This document shows, one piece after another, positions 54,435-62,772 of a stretch of 64,000 nt of DNA. Numbering within the stretch: position 1 is the stretch's first letter; every line of letters starts with the position of its first letter. The position numbers were made by a program, and so were the translations under genes. Origin of the DNA: Symsagittifera roscoffensis (Eukaryota > Xenacoelomorpha > Acoela > Convolutidae); contig NC_087063.1 in NCBI RefSeq assembly GCF_963678635.1, positions 15,383,006 to 15,447,005 of the forward strand, in the 5' to 3' direction. The notes beneath the pieces are model-generated. The model had not been told where the DNA came from and made no database searches. It saw nothing but the letters and a program-made list of their open reading frames with translations.

Positions 54435-54464
54435 GTTAACAGCTCTTTTCGGAGAAAAGAGACA

Positions 54465-54659
54465 GTGAACGATGCTAACTCATCAAGAGGAAGCGTCACT
54501 GACAGCAAAGATGTCGTGCGGTCACTAGTTGACAAAATCCCCGAAGACATTCTGGAGCAGACCAAGGTTAGGAAAAAGAAAGTGACGTTCAAAGAAGATA
54601 CTGAACACCTGGGACTAGGTCAAGAGTCCGGGGAGTGTTCCAGGTTCACGGAAGATTGA
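54465..54659 (+). CDS. N-terminal part of the integrase ORF, before an in-frame TGA
   Basis: An acidic 64-codon stretch (IPEDILEQTKVRKKKVTFKE) in the same frame as the integrase ORF, interrupted by TGA at 54657-54659. It is connector sequence between RNase H and integrase in this lineage. The first codon is not ATG, so it was probably joined to upstream sequence now missing. Confidence 0.5.
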   Translation: MNDANSSRGSVTDSKDVVRSLVDKIPEDILEQTKVRKKKVTFKEDTEHLGLGQESGECSRFTED

Positions 54660-54674
54660 ACCGGAGAAGGAAAA

Positions 54675-57632
54675 TTGTCCGGGGAGCGTGAAGGATGGGA
54701 TGAAGACTCGGATGAGAGCAGCGAAAACCAAGACAGTCTGTGCATGATATTGGCGGAAGAGAAGACAAGGCACCACTACAGGGAGTTACAGACGGATCCA
54801 TCTTCAGGAACATACAACATGGACATACAGGAGATGCGAGGTGGTGAGGAACTTGAGAAAATTGCGGTTGCAAGGAAACCATTCAGGGAACTATCATGCA
54901 ACTCAAACATCAGAACGAATCTGGTGCCAGAAGATGATATGAAAATCGTGAAAAGGATGATATGCGTGAAACTGAGTGATGACATCCACAACCCTGGTGA
55001 GATGAATGGACAGATCATGGCGCTGAAGGAGCATGTCAAGGCGAGATATAGGCTGTCAGACCTAATAAGAGCCCAGAAGAATGACAAAATGACAAGTAAC
55101 CTCTCCAAATGGATCCAGTCGGGGGTCAAGGAGAAGGGGGAACTTGAGGAAGACAGCTACAAGATCTTGAGCCAGTTCTACAAAGAAAAGAAAGACTTAC
55201 TTTATCACACAGCTGATGGGGTGGTAGCATGCAAGAGGAGAGATGAGGAAAAGATATTACACAAACACAACCTCATCATACTACCACAATTGTACCAGAC
55301 GGAGGTGCTCTTCAGATCACACGACCAGATGGGCCACCACGGGATAGACAAAGTACAACAAAGGATACTTCACAGGTTTGATTGGCCAGGAATGAGAAAA
55401 GCTTGCGAGAGATGGGTGAATGCCTGCCTGGCATGTCTCCAGGTAAAAGACCCAAGGAAGATGAAGTTTCCCCTCAAGTCCGTTGAGAGCTCAGAGTTCA
55501 ATGAAGTGGTGCAGATAGACCATCAAAAAATCTGCATGACAGAGTCGGGATATAACCAGATACTGGTTATAATAGATCACTTCACAAAGTTGGCGGAAGC
55601 GGTTCCGTGCCAGACAGCCTCGGCCGAAGAGACATGCGATCATCTGATAACGCATTGGATATCGCGGTATGGTTGTCCAATGACTTTCCAGTCGGACAAC
55701 GGCAAAGCTTTCGTGGGGGACTTGACAAAAGAATTGATGAAGAGATCGCACATTGCTCGAGCACACTCGACGACCTATCATCCACAGACCAATGGGTTGG
55801 TAGAGAGACAGAACAGGACACTGGTCAACATGTTAAGGGTGTACTGCTCAAGATACATGACGGACTGGGACAAATATCTGCCACAGGTAGTAGGAGCCTA
55901 CAACAGTACACAGCACTCAACGACGGGCATCAGTCCTTTCATGATGTTGACGGGCAGGGAGAGAGCAATGCCTCTGACATTTTTTTACCCGGAATACGAA
56001 GGGAAAAGGACGTCACCTCAGGCATACGTGAAAGAAGCGATCAAAAGACAACAGGAGTTGAACGAGCTATGCAGGAGGAACACGGCGCAAGCGCAAATGA
56101 GGCAACGCAGGAAATATGACGAAAAAATATTACGAGCAAAGCCATATGAAGTGGGCCAATACGTGTGGGTCTTCCAAAATGTCATACCGCCCAAGGGAAC
56201 AAAGAAGCTACTCAAGAAGTGGAGGGGACCATTCATGATAACGGAGGTTCATCAACAAGGACGGTTCTATCGCTTGAGTACTGGGCGAGCGGCACATTAT
56301 GAAAATCTGAAGCCTCACGTCCCGTCCCCAGAGGATTGGTGCATACCGAAGGATATGGAGGGTCTTGAGTACCTGGTGGTAGAGCCAGCGTGTGAAGTGA
56401 ATGAAAAAGGCACCAGAGAGAAAAATGATGGTAATGAGAACTTGAGTCTGGACGACAACGAAAAGATAGGAGGGGAGTCTGATGCAGGATCATTTGTAGA
56501 AGAAGACTGGAACGACCCGGAGCAAGATGAGGTGCCGAAGTGGATGGAGCCGGATCGACCGACACCACCGGAAACCAGGACTGGCAATCGTAAACGCACC
56601 GGCATGAGGTACAACAGGTACGGGGATGACTTCTTGATCGATAAGATACAGCCAGACAAATTGGGCGAGGAACTACTGAGCGCAGGCGAACTGGAAGCCG
56701 GAGAGGAATGGCAGGTCATTGACGATGGTGGACACTATCCGCAGGAAGACCACTCGACGCCAGAATTAGAGGCGAATCTCGAGCAGAGTGAGATAGAGAG
56801 GAGGGAGAACACGAACTTGAGGATACTAGAGTGGATGCGCGATGTCAAAGACGAGAGCCACGAAGGACAAAGCATTCAACAAGTCGATGTATCAGCGGCA
56901 AATTACATGAAGACAGAGGACCCTCTTTTCGGATGGATGGCAACAGACAGGCCACTGGACATTCCTCAGGACAATTCAGACCCGACAACATCGACGGGGA
57001 CGTCGATAAATATTTTTGTCCGGGGAGTGGGGGTAGGACTTACCCATACCGAAAATTTGATGATAAAGAAGCTCAAGGAAGTGAGAGAAACAAGCGAATT
57101 GGAACTGGAAGAAGAAGAGCCGGAGCCTACCATAGGTCGGAATTTCAAAACGAAGTTTGAAATACCCAATGAGTACTCGGAGAACATCATGATAATGGAT
57201 AGTGACTTCATCCTGTCAAACAGGACTAGCGCGATCTGCATCACGGCGGACATGAGTTTCAAATCAAGATTGGAAGCTGACTTCAGAAGAGAGTACCAGA
57301 ACGTGGAGTTTCTGTTCAGACAGAGACCAGGACTAGGAGGGATGGCAGCGCTTCCACCATCAGTAGCACAAGTCCCGGGCAAATATCTATGCTTCCTAGT
57401 GACGAGGGTCAATGACAGGAACACAATTGATCCCGAACACGTGATGTTGGCACTAACAAGACTACGAGACTTCATGATTGAAAGAGGAATAACGGAGGTC
57501 TCAATGCCGGTGTATGACCCAAACAGGGGCAAACTGAGCTCGAGGGAATTGTACGCTATCCTACATGTAGTCTTTGCGGAAACTGAGATAATGGTGTATC
57601 TGCACAAAAAATACTACTTGAGCATCGCCTGA
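54675..57632 (+). CDS. integrase fused to a probable macro domain, 985 codons
   Basis: Residues 1-190 are an acidic connector. The integrase zinc module is at about 214-255 (SHDQMGHHG ... CLAC). The catalytic core has Asp282 (VQIDHQ), Asp341 (FQSDNGKAF) and Glu377 (GLVERQNR), the last two separated by 35 residues. A GPF/Y-like tail (KKWRGPFMITEV) is near 515. An acidic linker (550-780) leads to residues of about 838-980 (AICITADMSF, GKYLCFLVTR, VSMPVYDPNRGKLSSRELYA), which match the layout of an ADP-ribose-binding macro domain. The first in-frame ATG is internal, at about 54744, and a TGA precedes the frame, so the 5' end is broken. No gag, protease or RT precedes it here. Confidence 0.85.
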   Translation: MSGEREGWDEDSDESSENQDSLCMILAEEKTRHHYRELQTDPSSGTYNMDIQEMRGGEELEKIAVARKPFRELSCNSNIRTNLVPEDDMKIVKRMICVKLSDDIHNPGEMNGQIMALKEHVKARYRLSDLIRAQKNDKMTSNLSKWIQSGVKEKGELEEDSYKILSQFYKEKKDLLYHTADGVVACKRRDEEKILHKHNLIILPQLYQTEVLFRSHDQMGHHGIDKVQQRILHRFDWPGMRKACERWVNACLACLQVKDPRKMKFPLKSVESSEFNEVVQIDHQKICMTESGYNQILVIIDHFTKLAEAVPCQTASAEETCDHLITHWISRYGCPMTFQSDNGKAFVGDLTKELMKRSHIARAHSTTYHPQTNGLVERQNRTLVNMLRVYCSRYMTDWDKYLPQVVGAYNSTQHSTTGISPFMMLTGRERAMPLTFFYPEYEGKRTSPQAYVKEAIKRQQELNELCRRNTAQAQMRQRRKYDEKILRAKPYEVGQYVWVFQNVIPPKGTKKLLKKWRGPFMITEVHQQGRFYRLSTGRAAHYENLKPHVPSPEDWCIPKDMEGLEYLVVEPACEVNEKGTREKNDGNENLSLDDNEKIGGESDAGSFVEEDWNDPEQDEVPKWMEPDRPTPPETRTGNRKRTGMRYNRYGDDFLIDKIQPDKLGEELLSAGELEAGEEWQVIDDGGHYPQEDHSTPELEANLEQSEIERRENTNLRILEWMRDVKDESHEGQSIQQVDVSAANYMKTEDPLFGWMATDRPLDIPQDNSDPTTSTGTSINIFVRGVGVGLTHTENLMIKKLKEVRETSELELEEEEPEPTIGRNFKTKFEIPNEYSENIMIMDSDFILSNRTSAICITADMSFKSRLEADFRREYQNVEFLFRQRPGLGGMAALPPSVAQVPGKYLCFLVTRVNDRNTIDPEHVMLALTRLRDFMIERGITEVSMPVYDPNRGKLSSRELYAILHVVFAETEIMVYLHKKYYLSIA

Positions 57633-58133
57633 GTTGGGGACACGGGGGTCTCGAGTTGGGTGTGAGGGAGGAGTCTTGAGTTAGGTACTGGGGTGCGGCA
57701 CAGGTAAAGGGATCTTAAGACGTGATTGGCATGACAATTAAATTTTAAAAAGAATTAACGGTGCTAAAACATAAAATGAATCTGCATGCTTTTAAGGAAA
57801 TTCCAATTGAATCGTTTTAAATAGAATGAAAATGATAAGATTTTAACCATACTGGTAAAAGGGGGGGGTTTCTAGGTTAGGAGCATGACATGTTAGGTCT
57901 CAATGTGGTTTCTGTTTTCAGATCAAGTTTGAAAAACAAAGTTGAAAATCCAACTACACTCAAGCGAGAGACAGAAAGAGAAATCTTGATTGAACTCGCG
58001 ATAATCGACACCTACAGCAAGTGTTTGCAAGGGAACATTTCTAGAGAATTCTTGAGTTGGGTAATACTTGAGTCGGTAAGGTAATTCTTGAGCTGGTTAA
58101 CATATACCTGTATACATCCCGAAGTCACAAACA
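57633..58133 (+). other. spacer with purine tract, splice-like sites, CTTGAG motifs
   Basis: Five hundred bases, AT-richer than the flanking ORFs. It holds a purine run TAAAAGGGGGGGG (about 57856-57868) resembling a polypurine tract, TTTCTGTTTTCAG (about 57909-57921) resembling a 3' splice site, and GGTAAGG (58076-58082) resembling a 5' splice site. CTTGAG occurs four times, three of them as CTTGAGTYGG. Confidence 0.45.
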
Positions 58134-60059
58134 ATGGCAGACAGATTCTGGAAATCCATGCCCGCGGCCCTGAAGAAGCCTACTCTTGATGAGCTGTACA
58201 GACGCCTGAGGGACCTGGACTATACCCAGATAGACGAGAGAATGGCGGTAATGCTGAATGCCATCCTCCAGTTGGAAGACCAGGGTGAATGCAGGGAGTC
58301 TGCGACGGAGGCTGTCTTGATGATCGGCTACACAACCGAGGGTATATCAAACCAAGAACAGACCAGATGGTTGTCTTGGAATGTGGATGGAGGAGTAAGG
58401 GGCTTTGACTTGGCAAGGAATCCTGGCCTGAGTAACAATACCGAATATGGCGCAGGGGAATTCCCACTACCAACTAGGCCAACAGCAAGATCTACAGGCC
58501 AAAGCTCGAGTAAGGTGCTATCGATGACGCGAGCACAACAGACGACCGAGGCATACCCGGATCTTGGTGTTCTAAAGAAAGAGCTCGAGAAGATGCAGAA
58601 GGAAAAGAATAAGGCGAACCTCGATCGGGATCAGGAAAAGCTGGATCGGGAGAAGGTTCAGCTGGAAAGGGACCAGGCGGTCAACGAGCGAGATCAGACT
58701 CTGAGGTTGCTTGAGATGCTAAAGGCTGAACATCAGCAGGAGCTAAGGGTGCGGGAGAATGCCGCGAATTGTGAACAACTGAAGTCGGAGTTGGAGAGAA
58801 TAGAACAACGACAACGCGAACTTGACGCACAGAAGGGAGCCAGGCCGAAGGAGCGAGTGGTTACCAGCTCGAGACCAGAGTCACACATAGAGGTGGATGA
58901 AGTCCCCAGAGCAAGAGCACGGTTCAACCTTGACCGCGAGGCCCGGGAACACATGAGTGAAGGGTTGGAAGTCTGGATACCGAATGACGCAACGTCTTCC
59001 TTGCGTAGCCTAGAGACGCAACCCGTACGCCCGCTGATGGATGTGGTGCTGCCGGGATATACCCCAACCTCGACCTCGAGTGACAGTCAGGTGAGCGGCG
59101 GCTCATCGCGTCTGAAAGAGCTGGGCGAGAAATTACGGCAGAAAAGTCGTGAAAAATCGGCAAGACCGGAGCTTCCCCCGACTTGGAGGGAACAGCCGGT
59201 CAGGAGCGTCGTGATCTCGAGTTATAAGAAAAATACAGAGGGGAGGTACCACAGGCACAATCGGCTGGATTGGAGTGCGGAACAGAAAGCCAGGAGGGAC
59301 TGCTTTCATGATGCAGCCTGGGTGGAGTATCTTGCGCCACCCCGCGTGCCAGAAGGTGCGGTCCACCTGAACTTAGGGGACAGCCTGGTGCGGGTGTTGA
59401 CCCGGATCCGGTCGCACTGGCAGACAGGAATCTTGAGTTTCGCTGGAGCGGCCACGCCACAGATGTTGGCGACGCTTGAGATGCTAGGGATGACTAAAGT
59501 GTACACGGTGACCTTGATGATCGGAACTAACGATGTATCAAGGGGAGAAGCAAGGAAAATAACGAGGCTGCACGACAAGATGAGTTGCCTTCTTGAGGAG
59601 CTGAGGATCCAGATGGACCCCATCCTGTTGACGGTATGTACCATCCCCTACAACATGATGTTTGACCAGCACGCCTTGGAGATGAACGAGAAGGTGCGGA
59701 ACCTAAACAAGGTGATCCGAGATATCCACCGGAAAAGTGTGCTCCCTGTCAGACTGTTGGACGGGGCGGAGCGCATGGAGAAAAAGGGATTCCCTGAAGA
59801 CACCTCCAATGATGGAATCCATTTTGATAGACCAAGGGGAGCGGAGTGGCTGAACGACGTCTTCCAAGAACACATAAACACGCTAGAGGCGGACCTGCTA
59901 GAGACAGCCCAATTCACATTAGGACCACCCCGAACCCACCATTCCTTGCCTCAAGGGCCTTGTCTGGTCGCTTGGGAACGAGAGTTGACACTAGAGACAG
60001 TTCGAGGAGCAACCAGACCAGATTGCAGAGTGTCACGCCAATGGAGTCTGAGGAGGTGA
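58134..60059 (+). CDS. 641-aa protein: coiled coil plus SGNH hydrolase
   Basis: ATG at 58134. Residues 1-75 look helical. Residues 140-240 form a charged coiled coil (EKLDREKVQLERDQAVNERD). The C-terminal domain has all SGNH/GDSL signatures: block I LGDSL with Ser417, block II Gly near 438 (FAGAATPQM), block III GTND with Asn466, and block V DGIH with Asp560 and His563. A catalytic esterase is therefore likely. After LGPP (about 59935) the frame probably departs from the ancestral one, because sensible coding continues in the -1 frame. It appears to be the first segment of a broken polyprotein. Confidence 0.85.
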   Translation: MADRFWKSMPAALKKPTLDELYRRLRDLDYTQIDERMAVMLNAILQLEDQGECRESATEAVLMIGYTTEGISNQEQTRWLSWNVDGGVRGFDLARNPGLSNNTEYGAGEFPLPTRPTARSTGQSSSKVLSMTRAQQTTEAYPDLGVLKKELEKMQKEKNKANLDRDQEKLDREKVQLERDQAVNERDQTLRLLEMLKAEHQQELRVRENAANCEQLKSELERIEQRQRELDAQKGARPKERVVTSSRPESHIEVDEVPRARARFNLDREAREHMSEGLEVWIPNDATSSLRSLETQPVRPLMDVVLPGYTPTSTSSDSQVSGGSSRLKELGEKLRQKSREKSARPELPPTWREQPVRSVVISSYKKNTEGRYHRHNRLDWSAEQKARRDCFHDAAWVEYLAPPRVPEGAVHLNLGDSLVRVLTRIRSHWQTGILSFAGAATPQMLATLEMLGMTKVYTVTLMIGTNDVSRGEARKITRLHDKMSCLLEELRIQMDPILLTVCTIPYNMMFDQHALEMNEKVRNLNKVIRDIHRKSVLPVRLLDGAERMEKKGFPEDTSNDGIHFDRPRGAEWLNDVFQEHINTLEADLLETAQFTLGPPRTHHSLPQGPCLVAWERELTLETVRGATRPDCRVSRQWSLRR

Positions 60060-60409
60060 CGTCATCAACACCTCCAGGCTCGGCGATATCCTCAGTGGTA
60101 GTGGCAGAGAACAAGCGGGAAAAGAGATCTATGGAGACCGCTCGCTTGAGATATCCTGAGAAAGTGAAAGAACTGGACATAGAGGGTTTGGAATGCAGGC
60201 GAGAATTGGCGGAGACCCTGGGGATTGAACGAGTGTCGCACGAGGATTTAAACAGACATCATTGCGTGGACTGGTTGAAAGCTCATGAGGCACACTTCTC
60301 GAGAACGAAATTGATGGAGACCGCAGATCTGACCGGAATTCCCACAAAAGCGATCATGGGACCCATTAAATACAGACCTCTCAAGCTGTTGGGGAGTCCT
60401 GGATCATAG
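59930..60409 (+). pseudogene. polyprotein segment 2, -1 frame
   Basis: Coding continues in the -1 frame (PPFLASRALSGRLGTRVDTR, then an ATG at 60040, MESEEVTSSTPPGS) to TAG at 60407-60409. It contains an Arg/Lys-rich helical part and HHCVDWLKAHEAHF. It is probably the linker between the two SGNH-like domains, separated from segment 1 by a single-base loss. If 60040 is a real start it would be a 122-aa protein overlapping segment 1. Confidence 0.55.
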
Positions 60410-62223
60410 TGGAACCCCCCAAACACCGAACAAGCATCGCCAGGATCAGATTGGCGACCCCGGCACAGTTGAAAGTGGTGGACAAGCTACTCAATCCGGG
60501 GGGAATGGAATTGCCAGATGCCGCTTACGAAGGCTCGAAGTTGGCGGAAGATCCCAGGTACGGGAAGCCCTGTGGCAGCACCCAGCTGGCCAAAATTCTG
60601 GCAGTTTATGATAGAGCAGATCCAGCCGCTGCGAGAGTAGTCATTGTGGCGGGGTCGGACTTCGAAGGAACGTCTCCTAAGTTGTTCTGGCCGGAGACTC
60701 TGATATACTCTTTGCCAGGAGCTGAATTAAACCAGATGTTAACTCTGGTGGTGGCAATAAAGTCGGAGATGCCCTGTGAGCCTGAGTTGCTATTGTTTGC
60801 AGGAATGAATGATCACCTGCACGCGATGGGACTTCTTGAGCAGCTAAAGGGCAATGAAATTCCGACATCGAGGAAGATATGGGAAGCCATTCAGGCGTTG
60901 TTTGCAGCGATGAATGAAGTGCAGGAGAATGTTGTCTTGAGATTTGGATCCAAGACGAAGGTGGTGTTCACCACATCCCCTGGATACGCGAATATGCCAC
61001 CTGCCCTACAATTCGTGTACGCGGTCTTGATCCTAATAGCAGAGGGGAACGAATGGCGGATTCTAATGGCAGCCCCCAATCAGGAGTTGGAGCCATCGAA
61101 CCTGAGGCTTCGCAAGTCAGAATTGGCGGCGGCATGGGCGGACATATCTCATGCACTGAGGGGCTTTTATGGACTAGCCGACATCCTGATCGTATTAGAC
61201 GAGGTGCTCTTGCTAGAGATATCGAACTTTGCCAGGCAACTTAAGTTCAGCCCAGTCATCGGGGACGATCACCCGGCGATAAGCCAATTGACGGCCAGCT
61301 TGTGGTTTCGGAGCATGGATGTGAAGATCACAAATTCCACCAGCAAGTCTAGAGGTCCTAGTAACGAGAGAAGAAATGTGGCTGAGACGGAAAAGCAATT
61401 AGAATCGATGAAATATTGCTTGACGCAAGAGATTGGCTGGTGGCCATTTTTGACACCAAGGCTGGAGAACGCCACGAATAAGACGAGGGAGGAAGCACCA
61501 CCCCTCGTGAAACAAGTCTGGAGTTTTCTGGAGAAACAATTGGAGCTGGCCGAAGTAAGAGACATGACGGTGGCTAGATTCGTCTCGGCCGCCAATGAAG
61601 TGACGATTGGAGGGTTCTGGAGAGAGCACGCCAAGGGTGAGCTGAGGACTAGGAGGGATCATGAGATTCTCAAGTTCTTGAGTCCTTGCTGGGAAAAGGA
61701 ATTCATGGCAGGAATGTTCGGCACCACGGCGACTATCTTTGGAGCCTTCGTGCAGGAGATACTGGGCATGCCCATCAGCCTGCTCTTGGCTTTGTACCTG
61801 GTCTACCCCAGATACTTGTTCAACATGGGCCCAGCATACATGTTTAGTCGAGGAGTAGAGACACTTCGAGTTGATGGGTATCTGGCTCTATTATTCTTGA
61901 CCCATGGGGAATTGGTGTCGTTTCATCGATTGATGGAATATGGAGAGCCTCTGTCTATGGGGAGAGTCCATTCGAGCATTGAAACCTACTCCTACAAGTG
62001 TGCCGCAGGGTTGAAGACGTTGTTAGTGCAATACCTCATGATGCAGAATCGGCACATGACAGGTGAAGATGAGAATCCAACCTCGAAAGAAGAATGGAAG
62101 AAGATGAATAGGGGGATGCCTCTGTTGACGGACCTATGCCTGGCAATGAGGTCGGACCCTATGGGGATAATCCGGGGTCTAGAGGAGGTGGTGACCTGCA
62201 TTTATGGTCCAGCAGTGACGTAA
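60409..62223 (+). pseudogene. polyprotein segment 3: second SGNH-like domain, ~604 codons
   Basis: The frame is open from about 60370 with no ATG near the start (GTG at 60409), another -1 shift from segment 2. Residues 78-200 (numbered from 60409) repeat the SGNH layout: VIVAGSDF with Ser83, LPGAELNQM, and FAGMNDHL with Asn134. GSD replaces GDS and no clear DxxH was seen, so this may be an inactive copy. Residues 460-500 are hydrophobic (FGAFVQEILGMPISLLLALY). The frame ends in TAA at 62221 and continues in frame beyond it. Confidence 0.7.
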
Positions 62224-62772
62224 GCATTCCCAGATCCCCTGGTGACAACGTATCGTCACTCTGTGACGCACTTGAGTCTCATCAGCATACTGGATGGGAC
62301 GGCGCTCAATTGGTGTCAGCAGGAGGTGCTCAGAGCGCGAATGAGCAACACGGTACTCTTTGGAAAAGTGAAAGATGCCGAGCTGATAGTGTACAACTTC
62401 AGGGGGCAAATGCAATGTAGAATGGGAGGCAAGCGAGAGGGCCCCATCGAAACGTACCCCAAGTTTTGGAACTTGAACCCATTGACGGCAGACGGACGAG
62501 AGATCTTGAGGATTCCTGCTTGGGAGGAATGCTTTGCGCTGGTCAAGAGGGAGCTGGAGGCCATAATGGAGAAAGAGATCCTCCCAGCCACCATGCCTGA
62601 GTACCCGATAGTCAGGAGGATGACCTTGGGAATGAACAGCCCCTTGGTAGTTCCCTCCATAATGGCGAGGATGACGACGGAGGAAATGCAGAAGTATTTC
62701 ACTGATGGCTGGACCCCCTGTTCATCGGCTACACGGCGGCGGTCTACTTCCATACTAGCGAGGCGAAGGTAA
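62224..62772 (+). pseudogene. polyprotein segment 4 after in-frame TAA
   Basis: The same frame continues after TAA as AFPDPLVTTYRHSVTHLSLI and remains protein-like for about 160 codons (TALNWCQQEVLRARMSNTVL), to YFTDG near 62710. There it loses sense (TPCSSATRRRSTS). The TAA is likely a nonsense change or a read-through codon; the later loss is a single-base deletion in GGCTGGACCCCC. Confidence 0.65.

Noticed and set aside
55607-56119. 170-codon plus-strand ORF within the integrase gene
   Set aside because: Overlaps the catalytic core in another frame and has no features.
56966-57607. 213-codon minus-strand ORF opposite the macro-like domain
   Set aside because: Shadow of a stop-poor GC-richer coding region; Ser-rich with no motifs.
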